From an uncultured Lachnospiraceae bacterium (lineage in GTDB: Bacteria > Bacillota > Clostridia > Lachnospirales > Lachnospiraceae): a DNA stretch of 53,396 nt. The notes beneath the pieces were generated by a model. The model had not been told where the DNA came from, searched no databases, and saw only the letters and a program-made list of their open reading frames with translations. Made by a program: the position numbers and the translations under genes. The stretch spans positions 1 through 53,396 of the forward strand of contig CAMOUD010000002.1 of assembly GCA_946626215.1 (NCBI GenBank). Reading direction: 5' to 3'. Numbering within the stretch: position 1 is the stretch's first letter; the number at the start of each line of letters is the position of its first letter. Positions 24,351-31,675 of this stretch are shown piece by piece.

Positions 24351-25703
24351 TTATTCAGCAGCGATCGCGTTCTCGATGATGGTCTGAGCGTTGTCGCAGG
24401 CGGTTGCCATAACGGCAGGATCGGAAGGATTCAGCCACGCATCCAGGAATGCGCCGTTCTGCTGAAGGGCATCTTCCCAGACAGTGGTGTTCCTGGTGTA
24501 AGGACGGAAGAACAGGTCGCCTTCTTCTTCAGCGCGGACGAATGCGGAAACATCCATGCCCTCGAATGCGTTGGCGAAGTCTTCGGAGATGCCCTTCATG
24601 CCGCCCATGGTAACGCCGAGCTGGGCCTGTTCCTTCTGGCCCTTTTCGGAGCAGAAGTAGGAGATCAGGCTGTAGCATGCGTCAGGGTTGGCAGTGGAGG
24701 CGGAAGCTGCCCAGCCAAGGCCGTTGTAAGCGGAATAACGCTCGCCCGCGTCGCACTGGCCGTTGCCGTTCACGTCAGCGTAAGGAAGCATAGCCCATGC
24801 GTAGTTGGCGGAATTCTCGTTGGTGTAGAAGGTGTTGATCATCCAGGAGCCCTGTGTGATCATAGCGCAGAGGCCGGAGTTGAACAGGGAGTCTGTGCCG
24901 GTCTCGGCAACAGTGGTCTGAGGAGCAGAGACTTCAAGGATCTGGCGGAGCATTTCCATGCCGGCCTTGCCTTCGGCGGAACCGATCGTGGTGCCCTTGT
25001 GATCATCGGTGATGACCTGTGCGCCGTAATCATAGATGATGTTGTACCAGCCGTCCTGGTTGTTGGAGGAGTTGATGGCATAGCCGTAGATGCCGTCAGC
25101 AGCGCCGGCCTCGGTGATCTTGGCGGCAGCGTCGCGGAGATCTTCCCATGTCCAGTCATCGGTGGGATAGTCTACGCCGTACTTGTCGAAGATAGCCTTG
25201 TTGTAGAGCAGAGCGATGGTGTCGTGATCCTTGGGAAGCGCGTACTGCACGCCGTTGTCATCACGGTTGTAGAGGTCTACGATGCCTTCATAGTAGTTGT
25301 CCAGATCGATGGCGTCGTCTGCTGCGATGTAGTCATCCAGAGGAAGAAGCAGATCGTTCTCCATGTACATCTGAGCGGTGTTGGAGTGCATCCAGAATAC
25401 GTCGGGCATCTGGCCGCCGGAAGCGCCTGCCTCGAGCAGTGTCCAGTAGTTGTCCCAGTCTACGACGTTGATCTGGACCTTGATGCCGGACTCAGCGGAC
25501 CACTCGTCAGCGATCTGCTGAAGGCCTGCCAGCTGGTTGTTGTCCCAGATGTTGACCTGAAGTGTGTCACCGGATGCAGCGGGAGCCGCGTCGCCGCCGG
25601 ATGCATCGGAGCCGCCAGAGGAAGAGGAAGAGCCGCCGCCGCAAGCCGCGAGGGACAGGACCATGGTTCCGGCAAGCATCGCTGCCAGTAAACGTTTTTT
25701 CAT
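24351..25703 (-). CDS. Sugar-binding lipoprotein of the alpha-galactoside ABC importer
   Basis: The 450-aa protein has a lipoprotein signal (LSLAACGGG, Cys 21), a Ser/Gly/Asp-rich linker and a family-1 solute-binding fold (LQVNIWDNNQ, MPDVFWMHSN, YALPKDHDTIALLYNK). It is anchored outside the membrane and hands oligosaccharide to the two permeases. An unusual detail is DVNGNGQCDAGER near the middle, which looks like an EF-hand-type calcium loop. AGGAGG lies before the ATG. Upstream, a TATAAC -10 (25808-25803) lacks a good -35 box, as expected for a promoter activated by an AraC protein such as the divergent-side neighbour at 25920-26807. Confidence 0.93.
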   Translation of the reverse strand: MKKRLLAAMLAGTMVLSLAACGGGSSSSSGGSDASGGDAAPAASGDTLQVNIWDNNQLAGLQQIADEWSAESGIKVQINVVDWDNYWTLLEAGASGGQMPDVFWMHSNTAQMYMENDLLLPLDDYIAADDAIDLDNYYEGIVDLYNRDDNGVQYALPKDHDTIALLYNKAIFDKYGVDYPTDDWTWEDLRDAAAKITEAGAADGIYGYAINSSNNQDGWYNIIYDYGAQVITDDHKGTTIGSAEGKAGMEMLRQILEVSAPQTTVAETGTDSLFNSGLCAMITQGSWMINTFYTNENSANYAWAMLPYADVNGNGQCDAGERYSAYNGLGWAASASTANPDACYSLISYFCSEKGQKEQAQLGVTMGGMKGISEDFANAFEGMDVSAFVRAEEEGDLFFRPYTRNTTVWEDALQQNGAFLDAWLNPSDPAVMATACDNAQTIIENAIAAE

Positions 25704-25867
25704 ATAACCCTCCTTTTGTGGTATATACTGCGAAAACTCCGCAGTGTGATTGAATACGCTCTTATTCTATCCGCAGGGAGCCTTCGGGAGTTAGTAACGA
25801 GAGTTATATACATTTGTCAAATTGTTGCATTTAGATTGGCAAAATTTTCACATTCCTTTGTATAGTT

Positions 25868-25904
25868 TTAAAAAACGGGACTGTTCCCAGAGGAACAGTC
25901 CCGT
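25868..25904 (-). terminator. Terminator of the upstream AraC gene
   Basis: Minus strand ACGGGACTGTTCC pairs perfectly with GGAACAGTCCCGT around a 4-nt loop and runs into six T residues. Confidence 0.95.
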
Positions 25905-25919
25905 CACCATGTACATCTT

Positions 25920-26807
25920 TTATTCATTTTTCAGCGTCTGCTCCGTCACTTTTACGGAAGGCCCATCCATCATGGAATCCCTGGCACGTTTTTCTGTTCT
26001 CTGCCGGTAGCGGATGGGGGACAGGCCGAACTTCTTGCGGAAGGCCTTGGTAAAGACAGCCGGATCCCGGTAGCCGCAGGAAAGGGCGATGCTTTCCACC
26101 GAAAGCTGGGTGTAATCCAGCATCTCCGCCGCCCTGGTCAGCCGGCAGGTGACCAGATAGTCCTTGGGAGACATGCCGATCTCCCTGACAAAGAGAGAAT
26201 ACAGATAGGACCGGTTGATGTTGACGTAGGCCGCGATATCCTCGACCTGGATCCGGGAAGCGTAGTTGTACTGGATAAATTCCATGGCCTTGCGGACATA
26301 GGCGTTGCCCTGGGTCCTTTCCGCGAAAAGGGGAGAAGCGTCCCGGTTCAGACAGGCGATGAAGCGGTAGAGGATGCTGATCTGCATGAGCTCGTTTGCG
26401 TTGGAGGACGAGTCCAGGGCCAGAAGGTCATTGACGACCTCCAGAAGTTCCTCTCCGTGGCCGCTGCGGAAGGTCATGTTCTCTCCCGCCAGTCCGATCT
26501 GCTCCATGAGATCGCCGGCGATCTTTCCGTCAAAGCCCACCCAGATATATTCCCAGGGCTCTTTGCCGTCCGCTTCGTAGTAGGTCTGCTTGCCGGGCTC
26601 GATCAGGAATCCCTCTCCTGCGCCAAGCTGAAAGGTATGATCGCCCCTGACATACTTGCCCTTCCCCGACAGGATGAAGTGGATCAGGTAATTCGAACGG
26701 ACCGCCGGTCCGAAATGGTGGTAGGGATCGCATTTTTCATAGCCGCAGAAACAGAAATACAGGTCCTGGAACTGTCTGCTTCCGCCGATACGCAGTCTGG
26801 TTTCCAA
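25920..26807 (-). CDS. AraC-family regulator upstream of the ABC importer
   Basis: The product has an AraC cupin (HFILSGKGKYVRGDHTFQLG, then FLIEPGKQTYYEA) and two C-terminal helix-turn-helix motifs (VEDIAAYVNINRSYLYSLFV and IALSCGYRDPAVFTKAFRKK, ending GLSPIRYR). I place the start at TTG 26807, preceded by AAGGAGAAG though at 11 nt; the frame is open to another TTG at 26861 that has no ribosome-binding site. Position upstream of the binding protein suggests it activates the transporter operon, whose promoter has a poor -35 box. A second AraC protein closes the module at 17679-18602; the two are only distant relatives. A long inverted repeat (26955-26986) lies upstream. Confidence 0.88.
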   Translation of the reverse strand: METRLRIGGSRQFQDLYFCFCGYEKCDPYHHFGPAVRSNYLIHFILSGKGKYVRGDHTFQLGAGEGFLIEPGKQTYYEADGKEPWEYIWVGFDGKIAGDLMEQIGLAGENMTFRSGHGEELLEVVNDLLALDSSSNANELMQISILYRFIACLNRDASPLFAERTQGNAYVRKAMEFIQYNYASRIQVEDIAAYVNINRSYLYSLFVREIGMSPKDYLVTCRLTRAAEMLDYTQLSVESIALSCGYRDPAVFTKAFRKKFGLSPIRYRQRTEKRARDSMMDGPSVKVTEQTLKNE

Positions 26808-26954
26808 TCTACGCTCTTCTCCTTCCGGGTCTTCCGGCTTCGCGGAAGGCCACCTGCACAAATATATAGATGATTCCGGTCAAAGAGATGCCCTTTCCGC
26901 TCCCGTATCCGCGGCCGTCCCGGCCTCTCAGCCGGATCAGAAGGTCTTACTGTC

Positions 26955-26986
26955 TCAAAATAATTGTATGGTACAATCAATTTTGA
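26955..26986. promoter_or_regulatory. Long inverted repeat between AraC and AAA+ genes
   Basis: TCAAAATAATTGTA and TACAATCAATTTTGA are inverted around TGG (arms 14-15 bp, one slip). The core ATTGTA-TGG-TACAAT is perfect. No T-run suits a terminator, so an operator for the AraC gene or a neighbour is likely. The rest of the gap 26862-27167 holds only the AAA+ promoter and ribosome-binding site. Confidence 0.6.
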
Positions 26987-27061
26987 ATACATGGTTCCTT
27001 TTTTTGCCTTTTATGCCGGATGTTAGAAAAAGTCTGACTGCAGGGCTTCCTCCAAAGCGTT

Positions 27062-27090
27062 TTGCATTTTGCCGGCAGGTTCTATATACT
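27062..27090 (+). promoter_or_regulatory. Promoter of the AAA+ ATPase gene
   Basis: TTGCAT (27062-27067), 17-bp spacer, TATACT (27085-27090), about 80 bp before the ATG. Confidence 0.75.
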
Positions 27091-27167
27091 GAAGGCAGCG
27101 CAGAGCATACGGCCGCCGGCGGACAAGGGCCGCGGCGGCCCCTACATAGAAACAGGGAGGATCGGAT

Positions 27168-28460
27168 ATGTCCAGAGAGGATGATCTCAGACGCTTATAC
27201 GGTGATTTTTTCGGCAGCCTGACAGACGCGGTCACGGGAGCCGGCTCCGGCAGGAAGGATCCCCCGGCTACAGGCAAAAAGCCCGCGAAGAAAAAGACAG
27301 CCGCTTCCGGCGAGGACGCCCTGAAGCAGGCCCGGGACGCCCTGGATGAAGCCAACGGGCTTCTGGCGGCCGATCCCGAGCTGGCTGCCGCCAGGGCCAG
27401 AAGGGACCAGGCAAAAGCGGAGGCCCCCGAACCGATGCCGGAAGAACCGGCAGAGCCCGAACGGGACCCCCAGGAGGAACTGGACGAGCTGATCGGCCTG
27501 AAGACCATCAAGCATGATGTCCGGGAGCTGATGGATTTCGTCAAGATCCAGAAGATGCGGAGCGAGACCGGCCTCAAGGCGGTCCCCGTTTCTCTCCATC
27601 TTGTCTTCACGGGCAATCCCGGCACCGGCAAGACCACCGTTGCCCGGATCATCGCCAAGCTCTACAAGCGGATCGGCGTTCTGTCCAAGGGACAGCTGGT
27701 GGAGGTGGACCGGTCCGGCCTGGTGGCAGGCTATGTGGGCCAGACCGCCCTGAAGACCCAGGAAGCCATCAAGAAGGCCATGGGCGGCGTCCTCTTCATC
27801 GATGAAGCCTACGCCCTCGCCTCCGGTGACGACAGGGATTCCTTCGGCAGGGAAGCCATCGACACCATCCTCAAGGCCATGGAAGACCACAGGGACGACT
27901 TCGTTGTGATCGTGGCAGGTTATACCGGTCCCATGAAGAAATTCATTGAAAGCAACCCCGGCCTGGAGTCCCGGTTCAACAAATACATCGAGTTCCCGGA
28001 TTATTCGGTGGATGAGCTGGAGGAGATCTTCCTCCAGCGCTGCAGGAAGTATGACTATAAGCTGGATGAAGGCGTCCAGAAGCAGATCCGGGCCATGATC
28101 AGCGTCAAAAAAATGACCCGGCGGGAGAACTTTGCCAACGCCCGCGAGGTCCGCAACATGTTCGAGCAGTTCATCACCAACCAGGCCCGCCGGATCGCGG
28201 CCATGGAAAATCCCACCCAGGAGGATATGATGACCCTGACCCTGGCCGACCTTATGGAGGAGGAAGAACCGGGGCCTCCCAGCCAGATGGAACAGGACGC
28301 CGCCGCGGCCCCGCCCGTCACCGCTCCTCTGACCCTGGAGGAGGGCGCTGACAGTCTGGAAGATCCCTCGGATCCCCCTGCTGAGGAAGATCCAGAGGCC
28401 GGAGAAGATCCTGCCGCCGGGGATCCCGGGGAGGATACGGAAGATCCCGGAGAGGCCTGA
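27168..28460 (+). CDS. CbxX/CfqX-type AAA+ ATPase
   Basis: The 430-aa protein has a charged ~100-residue N-terminal region, then a AAA+ domain of the CbxX/SpoVK/EccA group: DELIGLKTIKHDVRELM, Walker A GNPGTGKTT (149-157), GYVGQTALKT pore-loop region, Walker B GVLFIDEAYAL (207-217), and RREN-FANAREVRN near the arginine-finger/sensor 2 end. The C-terminal ~70 residues are strongly acidic (repeated EDP and PGED blocks). Relatives remodel Rubisco or act in type VII secretion or sporulation. No secretion or Rubisco gene is nearby, so the client is unknown. GGGAGG precedes the ATG; the cysteine-cluster gene follows after 20 bp. Confidence 0.88.
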   Translation: MSREDDLRRLYGDFFGSLTDAVTGAGSGRKDPPATGKKPAKKKTAASGEDALKQARDALDEANGLLAADPELAAARARRDQAKAEAPEPMPEEPAEPERDPQEELDELIGLKTIKHDVRELMDFVKIQKMRSETGLKAVPVSLHLVFTGNPGTGKTTVARIIAKLYKRIGVLSKGQLVEVDRSGLVAGYVGQTALKTQEAIKKAMGGVLFIDEAYALASGDDRDSFGREAIDTILKAMEDHRDDFVVIVAGYTGPMKKFIESNPGLESRFNKYIEFPDYSVDELEEIFLQRCRKYDYKLDEGVQKQIRAMISVKKMTRRENFANAREVRNMFEQFITNQARRIAAMENPTQEDMMTLTLADLMEEEEPGPPSQMEQDAAAAPPVTAPLTLEEGADSLEDPSDPPAEEDPEAGEDPAAGDPGEDTEDPGEA

Positions 28461-28480
28461 AAGGGCCTGAAGGAGGCACC

Positions 28481-29113
28481 ATGGCGCAGTTCATGACTTC
28501 CAGAGAGATGGCAAAGATCGCCTGCCGGTCCTGCGCCGGCTGCGGCAAATGCTGCAGAGGCATGGGCGACAGCATCCATCTGGACCCCTATGATATCGAC
28601 CAGCTGACCCGGCACCTGGGCCGGTCCTTCGAAGACCTCCTGGGGGATAAGATCGCCCTTCACGCGGACCAGGGCCTGGCCCTCCCCCATCTCCTGATGG
28701 ACGAGGAGACGGGCGCCTGCGGCTTTCTCTCTGACGAGGGCCTGTGCGGGATCCACTCCTTCCGGCCCGGCCTTTGCCGGCTCTTCCCCCTGGGCAGGTC
28801 CTATGAGGGAGAGGGCTTCCGCTACTTTGTGGTGGAGGGGGGCTGTCCCGAACCCGGCAGGACCAAGATCCGGATCAGCCGCTGGCTGGAGATCCCGGAC
28901 CTGGCTTCCTATGAAGCCTTTGTCACCGACTGGCACTACCTGCTGGAGGGCATCCGGAACAGGCTCTCTTCCAGAGAAGACCCCGCCCTGACAGAACAGG
29001 TCCGATGGTATCTGCTCCAGACCTTCTACGCCCGCCCCTATGACGGCCCCGGCACCTTCTATGACCAGTTCGGAGACCGCCTCCGGGAGGCCAGAGAGAT
29101 CTTTCGGCTCTGA
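28481..29113 (+). CDS. YkgJ-family cysteine-cluster protein
   Basis: The 210-aa protein has the YkgJ/UPF0153 signature: a dense N-terminal cluster CRSCAGCGKCC (Cys 15, 18, 21, 24, 25), LDPYDIDQL, and a second cluster CGFLSDEGLCGIHSFRPGLC followed by RLFP. The family is thought to bind zinc or an iron-sulfur cluster; its function is not settled. It is 20 bp downstream of the AAA+ gene with GAAGGAGG before the ATG, and a shared terminator follows, so the two form an operon. A link such as maturation of a metal protein by the AAA+ partner is possible but only inferred. Confidence 0.87.
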   Translation: MAQFMTSREMAKIACRSCAGCGKCCRGMGDSIHLDPYDIDQLTRHLGRSFEDLLGDKIALHADQGLALPHLLMDEETGACGFLSDEGLCGIHSFRPGLCRLFPLGRSYEGEGFRYFVVEGGCPEPGRTKIRISRWLEIPDLASYEAFVTDWHYLLEGIRNRLSSREDPALTEQVRWYLLQTFYARPYDGPGTFYDQFGDRLREAREIFRL

Positions 29114-29180
29114 GAAGGGCAAAGAAGGCAAAGCGGATCTGCAAACAGCATACAGACAGCGGAAAAACACAGGACACACA

Positions 29181-29232
29181 AAAACCGGCATCCCCGACAG
29201 ACCAACGGTCCATCGGAGATGCCGGTTCTTTA
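29181..29232. terminator. Bidirectional terminator
   Basis: AACCGGCATC pairs with GATGCCGGTT with further inner pairs. CTTTATG follows on the plus strand and TTTTTGTG on the minus strand, so it serves both the cysteine-cluster gene and the superoxide reductase gene. Confidence 0.85.
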
Positions 29233-29259
29233 TGCGGTCTTAGCGGTCAGAAGCGCCGA

Positions 29260-29637
29260 TCAGATGTCAGCCTTCCAGATGCCGTGCAGGTTGCAGCTCT
29301 CATAAGCCGCTACAGGGGTCTCACCCTCTGCCAGAGCGAAGACGGCTACGGGCTCCTGGCCGGGAGCCAGGTCCTTCTTCTGGAAGCCCTGGTTGGTCTC
29401 AAGAATGATCCACTCGATGAAGTGCTTCTCCAGCATAGGATGAATGACATCGCCTACCTGGACCCTGACGGTGTTTCCGTTCACTTCCACTGCGGGCACG
29501 TGCTTCTCACGGGCAGCGTCGGTGGTGCCGGGAATGATCTCTTCCATGGCTTCGCCGCAGCACTTGGTCGGGCATGCGGATTCGCGGAACAGGACAGCCA
29601 TCTTGCCGCACTGCTTGCATACATAAAATTTCATCAT
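29260..29637 (-). CDS. dfx: Desulfoferrodoxin (superoxide reductase)
   Basis: This enzyme reduces superoxide to hydrogen peroxide without making oxygen, a defence typical of anaerobes. The 125-aa protein has both iron centres: a desulforedoxin-like N-terminus with Cys 7, 10, 26 and 27, and the catalytic centre with His 46, His 66, His 72, Cys 115 and His 118 (REKHVPAV, HPMLEKHFIEW, ESCNLHGIW), including the Glu-Lys pair before the first His. This is the full two-centre form. AGGAGG lies 7 nt before the ATG. It is monocistronic; a TATAAT box (around 29729) is visible upstream but its -35 is poor, hinting at activation or weak basal expression. Confidence 0.97.
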   Translation of the reverse strand: MMKFYVCKQCGKMAVLFRESACPTKCCGEAMEEIIPGTTDAAREKHVPAVEVNGNTVRVQVGDVIHPMLEKHFIEWIILETNQGFQKKDLAPGQEPVAVFALAEGETPVAAYESCNLHGIWKADI

Positions 29638-29810
29638 AAACTAGCCTCCTTTATTTGTTTTTGTCTGGGCCTGCCCCTCAGGCAGGCTTTCTCTCCTCGT
29701 GCTTCTCTGCCCCTTATTATAGCAGAAGGGGCCTTCCAATACCATAGAAACCGAAGGAGGAAACCAGCACAGGCGGCCCCTGAGAAGGCCCCTTCTCTCC
29801 CACTTGTCCC

Positions 29811-29839
29811 TTGCAGTCGCCCGCGGCTGAAATTATAAT
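29811..29839 (+). promoter_or_regulatory. Promoter of apt
   Basis: TTGCAG (29811-29816), 17-bp spacer, perfect TATAAT (29834-29839), about 55 bp before the ATG. Confidence 0.8.
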
Positions 29840-29893
29840 AGGAATGAATGATTTCCGGCAGCAGGCCGGTCAGGATACGAAAGGAGCCAACAG

Positions 29894-30418
29894 ATGAAAG
29901 AACTGAAAGATTATGTGCTGACGATCCCGGATTTTCCGGAGCCCGGAATCATGTTCCGTGATATTACCAGCGTTCTCCAGGACGCGGACGGCCTTCGCCT
30001 TGCCATTGATACCATGCAGGATATGGTCAAAGACATCGATTTTGACGTTGTGGCCGGCGCTGAGTCCAGAGGCTTCTGCTTCGGCGCTCCTCTTGCCTAC
30101 AACCTCCACAAGCCCCTGGTCCTGATCCGGAAAAAGGGCAAGCTCCCCAGAGAGACCAAGTCTGTCGATTATGATCTGGAGTACGGCAAGGCCACTCTGG
30201 AGATCCATACTGACGCGATCCAGCCTGGCCAGAAGGTCCTTCTGGTGGATGACCTGATCGCCACCGGCGGCACGACCCTGGCCATGATCCAGCTGATCGA
30301 GAGCCTGGGCGGCGAAGTGGCAGGCGTGGCCGTCATCATGGAGCTGGCAGGCCTCAAGGGCAGGGAGAAGATCGCCGGCTACAAGCTGGTCAGCGCCATT
30401 ACCTATGAAGGCAAATGA
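29894..30418 (+). CDS. apt: Adenine phosphoribosyltransferase
   Basis: Apt salvages adenine to AMP with PRPP. The 174-aa protein has the normal length and motifs: IPDFPEPGIMFRDIT near the N-terminus, AGAESRGFCFG, the RKKGKLPRET flexible loop, and the PRPP-binding VLLVDDLIATGGTT (115-128). AAAGGAG precedes the ATG. In many Firmicutes apt precedes relA; here it is alone. Its last two codons and stop (GGC AAA TGA) are also the first bases of a 70-bp tandem repeat that fills the 3' region, so the stop codon is part of the repeat unit. Confidence 0.97.
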   Translation: MKELKDYVLTIPDFPEPGIMFRDITSVLQDADGLRLAIDTMQDMVKDIDFDVVAGAESRGFCFGAPLAYNLHKPLVLIRKKGKLPRETKSVDYDLEYGKATLEIHTDAIQPGQKVLLVDDLIATGGTTLAMIQLIESLGGEVAGVAVIMELAGLKGREKIAGYKLVSAITYEGK

Positions 30419-30600
30419 TCGCCGGAGGCGATCATTAAGAGCAGCAGAGCTGCTCTGCGGGGCAAAAAAAACCTTCTTTGGCAAATGATCGCCGGGGGCG
30501 ATCATTAAGAGCAGCAGAGCTGCTCTGCGGGGCAAAAAAAACCTTCTTTGGCAAATGATCGCCGGGGGCGGTCATGAAGAGCAGCATAGCTGCTGTAGGG
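30410..30600 (+). repeat. Three tandem 70-bp copies of a double-hairpin unit
   Basis: Copies start at 30410, 30480 and 30550. The first two differ by one base (A at 30426, G at 30496); the third is diverged and keeps ~51 bp. Each unit holds GGCAAATGA, a 9-bp hairpin (ATGATCGCC / GGCGATCAT, 3-nt loop), a 7-bp hairpin (GAGCAGC-AGA-GCTGCTC), then GGGGCA8CC and CTTCTTT. In copy 3 the stem changes mostly keep pairing (a G-U wobble in stem 1, six pairs in stem 2). There are no unique spacers, so it is not CRISPR. Possible roles are mRNA 3' protection or a REP-like element. Confidence 0.9.
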
Positions 30601-30638
30601 GATACTTTCAGTTCCCTTCTTTTCATAATTCCGATAAA

Positions 30639-30676
30639 AAGATCCGGGCTGCGCGTCGCAGTCCGGATCTTCTTAT
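30639..30676. terminator. Bidirectional terminator between apt and a lipoprotein gene
   Basis: AAGATCCGGGCTGCG pairs with CGCAGTCCGGATCTT (one G-T). CTTATT follows on the plus strand and TTTTATCGG on the minus strand. Confidence 0.85.
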
Positions 30677-30732
30677 TGCTTTCAGTCTGTTCTCAGCCTG
30701 GTATCAGCCTGGTCTCCTGTTCTGCCCTGCTC

Positions 30733-31554
30733 TTACTTGACAGTGACGGAGGTGATGTGGGGGTTGGCGCCCTCATACCAGTACAGGAAGCCGGTCAGGT
30801 CAACAGTATCGCCCACGTTCAGGCCCTTGACTGCCTCATAGACCTCAGTGCCGGGGCCGGTCAGATAGGACTCGACGGTGAACTGATAGGTCTGGCCGTC
30901 CTTGGAGACGTTGAAGTAGAGGTCGGAGCCTTCTTCACCGGAGCCGTCCCAGTTGTAGAGATAAGCAGCTTCGTTGCCGTCGGCGTCCTGGATGGGCTCG
31001 ATGGTCATGTCGGTGAAGCTGACCAGCTCGTTCTGGTGGTCGATGAGCTCATCTTTGCCCAGAAGATCTGTGACGTCAGTGGCCTCTGCCACATACTCGC
31101 CGTCGATGAATTCGAAGGTAGCGCCCTCAGCGATCTCGATCTCGCCGGACCACTCAGCCTTGTAGCCGGTGACGCGGATGCCGGTGCCGGGGGTCAGCTT
31201 GGCAGCGTCCTCTTCGGAGCAGGCCATGTTGTAGATGAAATACGCGCCGTCTTCGCTGGCAGCGTAAACGGTGATCTTGTCTTCCCACCAGGACTGGGTC
31301 GCCTGGACATAGGTCTCGATGCAGACTTCATCGTCTACAGCGGCCGCCATGTACTCTTCATGGGACATGACAGCGACCTCAGCAGCTGCCTCTTCCTCAG
31401 CGGGAGCTTCCGCTTCGGCCTCTTCGGTCTCCTCTGCCGCTTCCTCGACAGCCTCTTCCGCGGGCTCTTCAGCAGGCTTGCTGGAACCGCCGGCGCAGCC
31501 GGTGGCAGCCAGGACCAGGGTCAGGGCCAGTGCCATAGCAAGTTTCTTTTTCAT
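30733..31554 (-). CDS. Lipoprotein with acidic linker and OB-fold-like domain
   Basis: The 273-aa protein has a lipoprotein signal peptide (LVLAATGCAGG, Cys 20), then ~40 residues almost entirely Ala, Glu and Pro, forming a flexible spacer. The rest contains two segments of similar character (DEVCIETYVQAT... with GTGIRVTGYKAEW, and the final GDTVDLTGFLYWYEG) that look like OB-fold strands, but I cannot name the family. It should be exposed on the cell surface. AGGAGG lies before the ATG, and it ends in a strong terminator. A TATAAT (around 31630) without a clear -35 box lies upstream. Function unknown; binding of a small ligand or wall polymer is only a guess. Confidence 0.75.
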   Translation of the reverse strand: MKKKLAMALALTLVLAATGCAGGSSKPAEEPAEEAVEEAAEETEEAEAEAPAEEEAAAEVAVMSHEEYMAAAVDDEVCIETYVQATQSWWEDKITVYAASEDGAYFIYNMACSEEDAAKLTPGTGIRVTGYKAEWSGEIEIAEGATFEFIDGEYVAEATDVTDLLGKDELIDHQNELVSFTDMTIEPIQDADGNEAAYLYNWDGSGEEGSDLYFNVSKDGQTYQFTVESYLTGPGTEVYEAVKGLNVGDTVDLTGFLYWYEGANPHITSVTVK

Positions 31555-31675
31555 TGTTTTCCTCCTTTTTTGTCAAAAGACATATCTTTTACGGACCATT
31601 CCGCAAAAATCATCCTTACACTGATTATACTATGAAACCGCCCTCCCGGGGCCGGTTCCTTTCAATATTGCAGCC

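Noticed and set aside
22479-25703. Horizontal transfer suggested by different codon use in the transporter, PTS and aldolase genes
   Set aside because: The same shift occurs in several unrelated, probably highly expressed genes (apt, dfx, PTS), so translational selection explains it better.
30410-30600. CRISPR array
   Set aside because: The repeats are contiguous 70-bp units without unique spacers, and no cas gene is nearby.
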